Part shown: positions 19,918 through 26,431 of the stretch, one piece after another
Layout of the letters: every line of letters starts with the position of its first letter
Position numbering within the stretch: position 1 is the first letter of the stretch
From: Clostridium sp.
Lineage (GTDB): Bacteria; Bacillota; Clostridia; Clostridiales; Clostridiaceae
Reading direction: 5' to 3'
NCBI GenBank assembly: GCA_028692255.1
Contig: JAQUXS010000001.1
Span: 1-38,228, forward strand
DNA length: 38,228 nt
Notes under the pieces: generated by a model
Seen by the model: the letters and a program-made list of their open reading frames with translations, nothing else
Databases searched by the model: none
Told to the model about the DNA's origin: nothing
Made by a program: the position numbers and the translations under genes

Positions 19918-20442
19918 TATTGAATAATAGATGCCACTAGAAATTATTTCTGCTAAATGCATTACTGTGAATAACCTTGTGTTTTGAAGAACCATGAATT
20001 CAAGATTGCCAGATATATTCACTATACCAGTTATGCTCATGTTCCCAATAGGCGGAAGTGATTTTTTAACTGCAGAACCTGGAAATATAGGTTTGTTTTC
20101 AATTATTATTTTACCTACGTTTTGAAGTCGTCCAAGACAAGCATCTATAGCAATAATATATGGATTATTATAGATTGTATTTATTTTTTTTAATGTAGAA
20201 ATCAGATTTTTAGCGTGAACGGGATTTTCAAGATTACCATAAATAAATATATTATTGTTTGATAAAAATTTTAATTTATGCCCAATTAAAGGACCAAGAG
20301 AGTCACCTGTAGATCTGTCTGAACCAATGCATAAAAATACAATAGATCGGCCTTGAACTAATGCAGGAGAAATATTTTTACATAAAGTATCCTTTATTAA
20401 AAATATTGAGTGTAAATCTGTTGAATCAATAATTACCTTCAT
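19888..20442 (-). CDS. yyaC: Spore protease-like protein YyaC (DUF1256)
   Basis: A 183-aa protein with the DUF1256 signature FLCIGSDRSTGDSLGPLIGH near the N-terminus and YNNPYIIAIDACLGR with KKSLPPIGNMSITGIVN further on. The family resembles the hydrogenase-maturation protease/Gpr fold and is largely confined to spore formers. No substrate is established. The frame is open 19 codons further upstream, but the ATG at 20442 matches the family start and has GGAGG 7 nt away. That GGAGG lies inside a terminator-like hairpin. It is the last gene of the minus-strand block after the two transporters. Confidence 0.9.
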   Translation of the reverse strand: MKVIIDSTDLHSIFLIKDTLCKNISPALVQGRSIVFLCIGSDRSTGDSLGPLIGHKLKFLSNNNIFIYGNLENPVHAKNLISTLKKINTIYNNPYIIAIDACLGRLQNVGKIIIENKPIFPGSAVKKSLPPIGNMSITGIVNISGNLEFMVLQNTRLFTVMHLAEIISSGIYYSIENLPSLRKA

Positions 20443-20485
20443 AAAAAAACCTCCTTTTAAAGTTTTAACTAAAAGGAGGTTTTTT
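20443..20485 (-). promoter_or_regulatory. Terminator hairpin that holds the yyaC ribosome-binding site
   Basis: A perfect 15-bp inverted repeat, AAAAAACCTCCTTTT (20444-20458) with AAAAGGAGGTTTTTT (20471-20485), extended by one A-T pair to leave a 10-nt loop. On the minus strand it lies just after the AI-2E-family transporter stop and is followed by seven T, then directly by the yyaC ATG. The 3' arm contains the only Shine-Dalgarno, AAGGAGG. Confidence 0.75.
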
Positions 20486-20488
20486 ATA

Positions 20489-21541
20489 CTATAATACACC
20501 TATATTTTTAAACATTTTATAAAATAAAACAAGGAACATACAGAAGAAGATACCTTCAACTCCACCTGCTTCCAGTCCAATAAATAATGCTGCTAACGCT
20601 GCAACAGGATGAATACCCATTGTTGAAGAAACTATTTTAGGTTCAATAATTTGCCTTACTACTGAAATAAAAGCATAAGCTATTAAGAGTTCAACAGCAG
20701 TTAAATAATTGCCCATCAAAAAGTATATTATAGCTAGAGGGAAATATATAATGCCTATTCCAATAATTGGCAATATATCGCAAACAGCAGTTATTACTGC
20801 TAATAAGAATCCATAACTAATACCAAATAAAGCATATGCAATTAATGTTTCTACAAAAGTTATTGCTATAACTATAAGTTCCGATAATACATAATTAGCT
20901 AACATTTTTTTTACATGTTGAAGTATTTCAAAAAATCTATCAGATTTACCTGAAGGAAGCATTTTTATAAACTTATTTTTAGCAGATGAAAAATCTTTAG
21001 TGAAGAAATAAGTGGAAACAAAAGTAAAAATTACCACCATAACCACATAAGGTACGTATGATACAAGTCCCCATACAAATGACATAAATTTTCCTGAAAC
21101 ATTCATTGTAGCACTTACAGTTTTTGAAGCATAGTCCGAAAAATTACTTTCAATAGTATTGGAAATCGAGGGATCTAGGTTCTTATAAAAGCTCTCCAAA
21201 TTTTTTATAAAAGTATTTATTTTTGGTGTAGCATATGAAACATAAGATTGAGCATTTTTAGTTAAGCTTATTATTTCATTTGTGATTGATGCGATACTTA
21301 AAATTGTAATTAATATTATAATTGCAGAAAATACCGTTGTCGTAATCAATGAAGCAATACTTACACTTAACTTAAATTTCTTTATTAACCATTTAGTTGG
21401 TTTCTGAAAAACAATTGATAAAATAAACGCTAAGACAAAAGGTAGAGTGTATCCTATTGTTTTAAAGAAAATCACAAAAGTAAAAGTATAAATAAGAAAA
21501 AATATAATGGCTTTATCTATATGTTGTTGTAAATTTTCCAA
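20489..21541 (-). CDS. AI-2E family transporter (PF01594-type membrane protein)
   Basis: A 350-aa polytopic protein with about seven to eight hydrophobic segments. The large soluble loop at about residues 75-150 and the C-terminal signature PIIGIGIIYFPLAIIYFLMG plus EPKIVSSTMGIHPVAALAALFIG identify the AI-2E/YtvI family. Members export small molecules or, in some cases, act as Na+/H+ antiporters, so the substrate cannot be read from sequence. I chose the TTG at 21541, 8 nt after AAGGAGG. An in-frame TTG seven codons earlier overlaps that site. Probably cotranscribed with the lysE-like gene 26 bp upstream. Confidence 0.88.
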   Translation of the reverse strand: MENLQQHIDKAIIFFLIYTFTFVIFFKTIGYTLPFVLAFILSIVFQKPTKWLIKKFKLSVSIASLITTTVFSAIIILITILSIASITNEIISLTKNAQSYVSYATPKINTFIKNLESFYKNLDPSISNTIESNFSDYASKTVSATMNVSGKFMSFVWGLVSYVPYVVMVVIFTFVSTYFFTKDFSSAKNKFIKMLPSGKSDRFFEILQHVKKMLANYVLSELIVIAITFVETLIAYALFGISYGFLLAVITAVCDILPIIGIGIIYFPLAIIYFLMGNYLTAVELLIAYAFISVVRQIIEPKIVSSTMGIHPVAALAALFIGLEAGGVEGIFFCMFLVLFYKMFKNIGVL

Positions 21542-21567
21542 ATAGTAAGCCTCCTTTTTCAAATATG

Positions 21568-22242
21568 TTAAAATGATATTATTTGAAATATATTAAAAAA
21601 TTTAAGTATTCCCCATACTATAAACAAAAATCCAGTTATTATTATAATCCACATTAAAAATGAAATAGTTTTATTGGAATTGCTTGGTGACAAAACTTTA
21701 AAGCCCCTTACTGCAAGGAAATTTAAAAGAGCAAACCAAAAAACCATACCCAATATTATTGAGACAACAAAAACGTAAGAGCTAAATTTGTTTATTTGAT
21801 ACCATGTTCTAAAGAAAGTTCCACTCATCATAAGCCAAAGAGAAGGTGTTGTGGGATTTGTTGCTGTCATAATGAAACCTGTTATGTATGGATGAGAATT
21901 ACCTTCTTTTTTCTCATATTTCGAAACTAAAGCATCATTTTGAAAATGGTGTCTCATTGAATTATAGCCAATAATGATCATTAATAAACCAGAAATTATC
22001 CAAAAAAGAGATTCAGTTTTTCTATTTTTACTAAGAACATTTAAAAGGCCTGCATTTATAATGAGAATGTAAAAAACATCTGCACTAATAGCACCAATAG
22101 AAACTTTAAAGCCTTCCCAATATCCTTTTGAAATGCTTCTCTTAACAGATTCAATACCACTTGGGCCTAGGGGAATTGACATTATAAAACCAAGTGCAAT
22201 ACCTGCTACAGCCGCTTGTATTAAAATTAGTAATACGCTCAT
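21568..22242 (-). CDS. LysE/RhtB family exporter
   Basis: A 224-aa membrane protein with six predicted hydrophobic segments. The LysE-superfamily N-terminus is seen as AGIALGFIMSIPLGPSGIESVKRSISKGYWEGF, with the characteristic PxGP-like turn, and TATNPTTPSLWLMM marks the central segment. Family members export amino acids or related compounds. The cargo here is unknown. ATG at 22242 with GAGGT upstream. First gene of a minus-strand block with the AI-2E-family transporter and yyaC. Confidence 0.88.
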   Translation of the reverse strand: MSVLLILIQAAVAGIALGFIMSIPLGPSGIESVKRSISKGYWEGFKVSIGAISADVFYILIINAGLLNVLSKNRKTESLFWIISGLLMIIIGYNSMRHHFQNDALVSKYEKKEGNSHPYITGFIMTATNPTTPSLWLMMSGTFFRTWYQINKFSSYVFVVSIILGMVFWFALLNFLAVRGFKVLSPSNSNKTISFLMWIIIITGFLFIVWGILKFFNIFQIISF

Positions 22243-22297
22243 AAAAGTACCTCGTTAATCATTTAGATTATTAAAAAAAGAAATCATTCTAAGCTGT

Positions 22298-22303
22298 ATT
22301 ATA
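22298..22303 (-). promoter_or_regulatory. Extended -10 promoter of the lysE-like gene, inside a palindrome
   Basis: On the minus strand TGTTATAAT gives an extended -10 (TATAAT at 22298-22303). No good -35 is seen. The 18-bp palindrome TATAACATATATGTTATA (22300-22317) overlaps it. Confidence 0.5.
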
Positions 22304-22461
22304 ACATATATGTTATATATTTTTGGAAATAAACCATAAAATATTTATAAAAAACGCTATATAATCTTTGTAAGTACTTGGATTATAAAATATTATTAAA
22401 TCAGTATACTGCGAATTACTACTGACATATAGGTAGATAGCCCTTTAGTTAATTAAGAGAC

Positions 22462-22490
22462 TTTAACTACATTTAAATATATGTTATATT
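22462..22490 (+). promoter_or_regulatory. Putative promoter of mscS
   Basis: The extended -10 TGTTATATT ends at 22490, 27 bp before the mscS ATG. At 17 nt upstream is a poor -35, TTTAAC. The preceding interval 22318-22461 shows no gene. Confidence 0.45.
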
Positions 22491-22517
22491 AAAATAAAAA
22501 ATTAAGGTGGTTTAATT

Positions 22518-23357
22518 ATGAATGGGTTAACATCACTACTTGATAATGTTAATATTAAAATGCAAAGTAAAAGTAGTGAAATAAATTTTTATGAAATATT
22601 TAGCATTATTTTTAAAATAATTATTATACTTATTTTAATGTACGCTATAATTAAAATAGGCAGTAAAATTATAGATAAAACAATTAAAAGAAATCAAAAT
22701 ATGTTTTCAGTTGATATAAAAAAGGCAAAAACTTTAAATGCAATATTAAAAAGTATTCTGAGATATAGTGTTTATTTTTGTGGAATTATGAGCATTTTTG
22801 GTACGATAAGTATAACGGCAGCAAGTATTGGAGGAGTTACAGTAGGACTTGGTGCACAGAATTTAATTAAGGATGTAATCAATGGGGTGTTTATACTCGT
22901 TGAAAATCAATATTCAGTAGGAGATAATGTTACAATTGAAAATAAGAACGGCATAGTTGAAAGCCTTGAACTTAGGATAACTAAAATAAGAGATTTTAAT
23001 GGTGACCTTCATATAATACCAAATGGATCTATTAAAAATGTAACAAATCATTCAAGAGGAAACCTTAGAATAGCAGTAAAAGTTTGCATAGATTACAGCG
23101 AAAGTGTAGATAAAGTTTTTTCAATTATAAACTCAGCCTGTAGTACATTCACAAAAAAACATAAAAAAGATATTATAGATTCACCAAAGGTTTTGGGAAT
23201 GACGTCAATTGGATTAGATGGAATGGATATAATGATAATAGGTAAGTCATCATCAGCTATGCAAGGGCAAAATGAGATGGATTTGAGAAAAAGTATATTA
23301 GAGGAACTTTTAAAAAATAATATTAAAATTGCTAATAATAGATTAGGTCAAATATAG
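22518..23357 (+). CDS. Small-conductance mechanosensitive channel (MscS family)
   Basis: A 279-aa protein with a transmembrane segment at about residues 31-52, another near 77-100, and the pore helix region SITAASIGGVTVGLGAQNLIKDVINGVF. The beta domain follows (VGDNVTIENKNGIVESLELRITKIRDFNGDLHIIPNGSI), with a C-terminal alpha/beta domain. This is the MscS architecture with a short N-terminus. It protects cells against hypo-osmotic shock. ATG at 22518 with AAGGTGG. DUF951 starts 9 bp after the stop, with its Shine-Dalgarno overlapping the mscS end. Confidence 0.95.
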   Translation: MNGLTSLLDNVNIKMQSKSSEINFYEIFSIIFKIIIILILMYAIIKIGSKIIDKTIKRNQNMFSVDIKKAKTLNAILKSILRYSVYFCGIMSIFGTISITAASIGGVTVGLGAQNLIKDVINGVFILVENQYSVGDNVTIENKNGIVESLELRITKIRDFNGDLHIIPNGSIKNVTNHSRGNLRIAVKVCIDYSESVDKVFSIINSACSTFTKKHKKDIIDSPKVLGMTSIGLDGMDIMIIGKSSSAMQGQNEMDLRKSILEELLKNNIKIANNRLGQI

Positions 23358-23366
23358 GAGGGGAAA

Positions 23367-23570
23367 ATGAATAAAGATTTTGATTTGGGCGATATTGTAA
23401 AGATGAAGAAACAGCATCCATGTGGAACTAATGCATGGGAAATAATAAGGGTAGGTGCAGATATAAAAATAAAATGCACTGGGTGCAATAGAATAGTAAT
23501 GGTGCCTAGAAATAAGTTTGAAAAAGGACTTAAAGAAATAATTGAAAAAAAATCTAAGACAGAAGAATAA
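23367..23570 (+). CDS. DUF951 zinc-ribbon-like small protein
   Basis: A 67-aa protein of the DUF951 family, with VKMKKQHPCGTNAWEIIRVGADIKIKC and TGCNRIVMVPRNKFEK. The three cysteines and the histidine in HPCG...CTGC suggest a small metal-binding fold, which is inference. Members often sit immediately before rpsF in Firmicutes, as here. Function unknown. ATG at 23367, preceded by TAGGAGGGG overlapping the mscS stop codon. Confidence 0.88.
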   Translation: MNKDFDLGDIVKMKKQHPCGTNAWEIIRVGADIKIKCTGCNRIVMVPRNKFEKGLKEIIEKKSKTEE

Positions 23571-23575
23571 AAAAC

Positions 23576-23604
23576 TTGTATAATGACAATAATTGTGATA
23601 AAAT
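23576..23604 (+). promoter_or_regulatory. Promoter of the rpsF-ssb-rpsR operon
   Basis: TTGTAT (23576-23581), a 17-nt spacer and TAAAAT (23599-23604) with TG at the extended position (TGATAAAAT). It starts 5 bp after DUF951. Confidence 0.65.
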
Positions 23605-23616
23605 ATATTGTTGTAA

Positions 23617-23659
23617 TCCCTGCTATGTAAAATCATAGCCAAAGACCAAGGGGAGGAGG
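23617..23659 (+). promoter_or_regulatory. Structured rpsF leader, candidate S6:S18 autoregulatory element
   Basis: GCTATG (23622-23627) pairs with CATAGC (23634-23639) around TAAAAT. An outer stem TCCCT (23617-23621) can pair with AGGGGA (23649-23654), leaving a one-sided bulge CAAAGACCA. The outer 3' arm overlaps the Shine-Dalgarno GGGGAGGAGG. A bulged hairpin before rpsF that blocks the ribosome-binding site matches the known S6:S18 leader idea, but the usual CCG in the bulge is not obvious. Confidence 0.5.
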
Positions 23660-23667
23660 TGAATCTA

Positions 23668-23955
23668 ATGAGAAAGTACGAAACTTTATTTATATTAAAC
23701 CCATCATTAGACGAAGAAGCAGTTAATGCTAGCGTTGAAAAGTTTAAGGGTGTAATAGAAAATGGTGAAGGTACAGTTGACAATATTGATTTATGGGGCA
23801 AGAGAAAACTTGCTTATGAAATAAATAAATTAAACGAAGGATACTACATACTAGTAAACTTCACAGCTGATCCAGAATTACCAAAAGAATTAGATCGTGT
23901 ATTCAGAATTACTGATGGTGTTGTAAGACACATAATCATAAAAGATGAACAATAA
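23668..23955 (+). CDS. rpsF: 30S ribosomal protein S6
   Basis: The 95-aa S6 protein begins [19 protein letters not shown] and contains [21 protein letters not shown], ending with [17 protein letters not shown]. These are canonical S6 features. S6 pairs with S18 on the 30S platform. The ATG at 23668 follows a very strong GGGGAGGAGGTG. An in-frame GTG at 23659 is part of that site and is not the start. First gene of the conserved rpsF-ssb-rpsR operon, with a structured leader. Confidence 0.99.
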   Translation: MRKYETLFILNPSLDEEAVNASVEKFKGVIENGEGTVDNIDLWGKRKLAYEINKLNEGYYILVNFTADPELPKELDRVFRITDGVVRHIIIKDEQ

Positions 23956-23975
23956 TTATTGATGGTGGTGTTAAA

Positions 23976-24431
23976 ATGAACAAAGTTGTTTTAATAGGCA
24001 GACTTACTAAAGACCCTGAGCTTAAATTTACTCCGGGAAGTGGAAATGCTGTTACCACCTTTACTGTAGCAGTTGACAGAAGAGTTCCTAACAAAAATGG
24101 TGTTAGAGAAGCTGATTTTATTCCTATAGTAGTATGGGGTAAACAGGCTGAATCCACTGCAAATTATATGAGTAAAGGGAAGCTTATAGGAATTAGTGGT
24201 AGGATACAGACAAGAAATTATGAAGCTAAAGATGGCACTAGAAGATATGTTACGGAAGTTGTAGCTGACGAGGTACAGTTTCTTGAATGGGGAGGAAATA
24301 AAACTTCCTCAAACGGAGCAGATTATGGTTCTAATTTAAATGAAAATTCTAATTCTATGAAAGATAATATGAACGATTCAAATGTTGGAGAAGATATTAC
24401 TCCAATAGATGACGGAGATATTCCTTTCTAA
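23976..24431 (+). CDS. ssb: Single-stranded DNA-binding protein
   Basis: A 151-aa OB-fold protein beginning [21 protein letters not shown] with [31 protein letters not shown] flexible Asn/Ser-rich linker (about 112-140) leads to the acidic tip DDGDIPF, which recruits partner proteins. Binds single-stranded DNA in replication and repair. Located between rpsF and rpsR as in most Firmicutes. Confidence 0.99.
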   Translation: MNKVVLIGRLTKDPELKFTPGSGNAVTTFTVAVDRRVPNKNGVREADFIPIVVWGKQAESTANYMSKGKLIGISGRIQTRNYEAKDGTRRYVTEVVADEVQFLEWGGNKTSSNGADYGSNLNENSNSMKDNMNDSNVGEDITPIDDGDIPF

Positions 24432-24458
24432 AAATTCAAGGTAAGGAGGATAATAAAA

Positions 24459-24734
24459 ATGGGTAGAGAAAACGGAAATGCAAGAGAAGGAAGAGATTCC
24501 AAAAGAGGCGGCCAAAGAGGAAGAAGAATGAAGAAAAAAATTTGTTCTTTCTGCATGGAAAAGGCTGACCATATAGATTACAAAGACATAAATAAACTTA
24601 GAAAGTACATCACAGAAAGAGGAAAGATTCTACCAAGAAGAATTTCTGGAAACTGTGCAAAACATCAGAGAATGTTAACTGAAGCTATTAAGAGAGCAAG
24701 AAACATAGCTTTACTACCATTCACAACTGAGTAA
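24459..24734 (+). CDS. rpsR: 30S ribosomal protein S18 (Cys-containing form)
   Basis: A 91-aa S18 with a basic, Arg/Gly-rich N-terminal extension of about 24 residues and the core [57 protein letters not shown]. The CSFC pair plus the later Cys in NCAKHQ suggest the metal-binding (C+) form. ATG at 24459 with AAGGAGG. It completes the rpsF-ssb-rpsR operon, followed by a strong terminator. Confidence 0.98.
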   Translation: MGRENGNAREGRDSKRGGQRGRRMKKKICSFCMEKADHIDYKDINKLRKYITERGKILPRRISGNCAKHQRMLTEAIKRARNIALLPFTTE

Positions 24735-24754
24735 AACAATATAAGAATAAAAGT

Positions 24755-24803
24755 AAAAAGATCTTCTCATAACGATTTTAATCGTTATGAGAAGATCTTT
24801 TTT
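24755..24803 (+). terminator. Strong terminator of the rpsF-ssb-rpsR operon
   Basis: A perfect inverted repeat of more than 20 bp, from AAAAAGATCTTCTCATAACG on the left to its complement on the right around a TTTTA-type loop, ends in a run of seven T. Confidence 0.95.
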
Positions 24804-25110
24804 TAATACATTTCAAGTATATATACATTGAAGTAGATGCTGTATTAATTTTTTAGAGTAACATGAAATTGAGTAATAATATATATTAGAAAAAATCATT
24901 TAGGAGTATAAATAGCAAGACCTATTTTGATTTATTCAATGAAAAAGTGTATTATTAAAGAGAGAGTATGCCTTATATTGTGTAATATAATTACGTTAGA
25001 ATATTCTGAATATTCAATTTAAGAGAAAGCTGAATCTAAAAGCTATACAAATAAGTGATGAATACCTTTATAAATCCATAAAAGTAGTTTAAAAAATGTA
25101 AACGTGTTAA

Positions 25111-25139
25111 TTGATAAAAGTTTGTAAGAATATTATTAA
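25111..25139 (+). promoter_or_regulatory. Possible promoter of the ceo-like gene
   Basis: TTGATA (25111-25116), a 17-nt spacer and TATTAA (25134-25139). It would give a leader of about 100 nt that contains the 25197-25225 hairpin. Confidence 0.4.
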
Positions 25140-25196
25140 ATATTAATTAAGGAACATAATTGCAACTGTTAAATTTTTTAAAAATTGATAAATAAT

Positions 25197-25225
25197 AAAA
25201 ATTAACATCATTGATGTTAATTTTT
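25197..25225 (+). terminator. Terminator-like hairpin in the ceo leader
   Basis: AAAAATTAACATC pairs perfectly with GATGTTAATTTTT around ATT (13 bp), ending in five T. It lies 17 nt before the ATG, so it may attenuate this gene. The stem is almost all A-T and may be weak. Confidence 0.45.
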
Positions 25226-25242
25226 AAGTGAGGAATGGTGTT

Positions 25243-26208
25243 ATGATAAAAAATATTGGATTTCCAATAAATCACAAAGAGAATGAAAATAGAAGAGCGT
25301 TATTACTAGATGATATTAAATTTATAAGAAATAAGAAAAATTTGTATTTTGAAAAGGGTTATGGTTTAAAACTAGGCGTAGAGGATGAGGAGTTTATAAG
25401 AGCAGGAGCTAACATTGCAGAAAGAGAGGAAATATTAAAAAAAGACATTATCTGTGATGCTAAAGCTGGGGATTCTGATTATATAGAGACTCTAACTGAA
25501 GGTCAGATTGTATTTGGATGGATACATGCAGTACAAAGTAGAGATATAACGGATAAATTTATAAATAACAAGCTTACGGGAATCGCATGGGAAGATATGT
25601 TTGAAGAAGGTAGACATGTTTTTTGGAGAAACAATGAATTGGCGGGAGAGTCGGCTGTATATCATGCATTTCTTTTATATGGGAAATTACCAAGGGATAC
25701 AAAGGTTGCTATATTAGGCAGAGGAAATGTTGCATTAGGGGCATGTAAGATGCTTACAGCATTAGGTGCACATGTTACTATTTATAATAGAAACACTGAA
25801 AAACTTTTTGTTAAAGAAATTGGGAAGTATGATGTTTTAGTTAACGCAATTATATGGGATACTAATCGTAAAGACCATATTATTTATAAGGAAGATTTGA
25901 AAAGGATGAAAAGGGATTCTATGATAATAGATGTTAGCTGTGATGCAAATAGAGGAATAGAAACGAGCAAATTAACTTCTATAGAGCATCCAACATATTT
26001 TGTAAATGGTGTTCTACATTATGTTGTTGATCATACTCCATCAATATTTTATAAATCAGCATCAAAATCTATAAGTAGTGAAGTATGTAAATACTTAGAT
26101 GATATTATGGAGGATAAACAAAAAGAAATAAAAGTTCTAAAAGATGCAATTATTATAGAAAATGGAGAAATTATTGATAATAAAATAAATATGTTTCAAA
26201 AAAGATAG
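25243..26208 (+). CDS. ceo: N5-(carboxyethyl)ornithine synthase-like oxidoreductase
   Basis: A 321-aa protein of the alanine dehydrogenase/transhydrogenase superfamily. The N-terminus IGFPINHKENENRRALL and the NAD(P)-binding VAILGRGNVALGACKML (Gly-rich loop from residue 159) match carboxyethylornithine synthase, which reductively condenses pyruvate with the side-chain amine of ornithine (or lysine). Other conserved stretches are WIHAVQSRDITDKF and GVLHYVVDHTPSI. I chose the ATG at 25243. An in-frame GTG five codons earlier lies in the presumed Shine-Dalgarno. Monocistronic. Family assignment is good, substrate inferred. Confidence 0.8.
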   Translation: MIKNIGFPINHKENENRRALLLDDIKFIRNKKNLYFEKGYGLKLGVEDEEFIRAGANIAEREEILKKDIICDAKAGDSDYIETLTEGQIVFGWIHAVQSRDITDKFINNKLTGIAWEDMFEEGRHVFWRNNELAGESAVYHAFLLYGKLPRDTKVAILGRGNVALGACKMLTALGAHVTIYNRNTEKLFVKEIGKYDVLVNAIIWDTNRKDHIIYKEDLKRMKRDSMIIDVSCDANRGIETSKLTSIEHPTYFVNGVLHYVVDHTPSIFYKSASKSISSEVCKYLDDIMEDKQKEIKVLKDAIIIENGEIIDNKINMFQKR

Positions 26209-26219
26209 AAAAGTTGTTA

Positions 26220-26247
26220 TTGCATATTTACCATATTAGAATATAAT
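26220..26247 (+). promoter_or_regulatory. Promoter of the leader-ORF/PRC-MgtE_N unit
   Basis: TTGCAT (26220-26225), a 16-nt spacer and a perfect TATAAT (26242-26247). Transcription would begin near 26254 and give a leader of about 175 nt containing a small ORF and a hairpin. Confidence 0.6.
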
Positions 26248-26315
26248 AAATATAGGATAAGATATTAATATGGGTTAGTTATCTAAAATTTTATGAAATA
26301 GGAGTGGTTTGTTTA

Positions 26316-26390
26316 ATGGACAGTGGCCCGGAAATTAGAATAACAAAATTAAAAATGAATATTATTAGAAGGGTGTACGTACATAAATAA
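26316..26390 (+). CDS. Putative 24-aa leader peptide
   Basis: ATG at 26316, stop at 26388-26390, with AGGAG about 12 nt upstream. The peptide starts MDSGPEIR and ends in a basic segment RRVYVHK. It has no recognisable domain. The stop codon is 7 nt before a hairpin (26398-26431) that sequesters the Shine-Dalgarno of the next gene, which is the geometry of a regulatory leader peptide. An acidic/Pro-containing N-terminus recalls enterobacterial MgtL, but this is analogy only. It could also be a chance ORF. Confidence 0.45.
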   Translation: MDSGPEIRITKLKMNIIRRVYVHK

Positions 26391-26397
26391 ACCATTT

Positions 26398-26431
26398 TAG
26401 TGCATTCTTTTAATATAAGGAGGATGCACTA
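26398..26431 (+). promoter_or_regulatory. Hairpin sequestering the Shine-Dalgarno of the PRC/MgtE_N/CBS gene
   Basis: TAGTGCATTCTTTT (26398-26411) can pair with AGGAGGATGCACTA (26418-26431) over 14 bp, three of them G-U, around the loop AATATA. The whole AGGAGG and the A of the ATG are inside the stem. Opening it would be needed for initiation. Confidence 0.65.

Larger units (their letters stand above)
24804..25242. other. Intergenic region before the ceo-like gene
   Basis: About 440 bp without a convincing gene. It contains a 28-codon frame at 24939-25022 with no ribosome-binding site (not called), two tandem GAATATTC palindromes (24999-25006 and 25008-25015), a candidate promoter at 25111-25139 and a terminator-like hairpin at 25197-25225 directly upstream of the gene. 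The remainder shows no structure that I can recognise. Confidence 0.6.

Noticed and set aside
24999-25015. ArgR-type ARG box before the ceo-like gene
   Set aside because: The tandem GAATATTC palindromes do not have the spacing of an ARG box half-site pair.
24939-25022. 28-codon ORF before the ceo-like gene
   Set aside because: No Shine-Dalgarno, no family resemblance and no structure around it. Mentioned only in the intergenic entry.
26254-26430. M-box (ykoK) Mg2+ riboswitch before the PRC/MgtE_N/CBS gene
   Set aside because: The leader is short and I cannot see the conserved M-box core. The small ORF plus hairpin explains the structure better.
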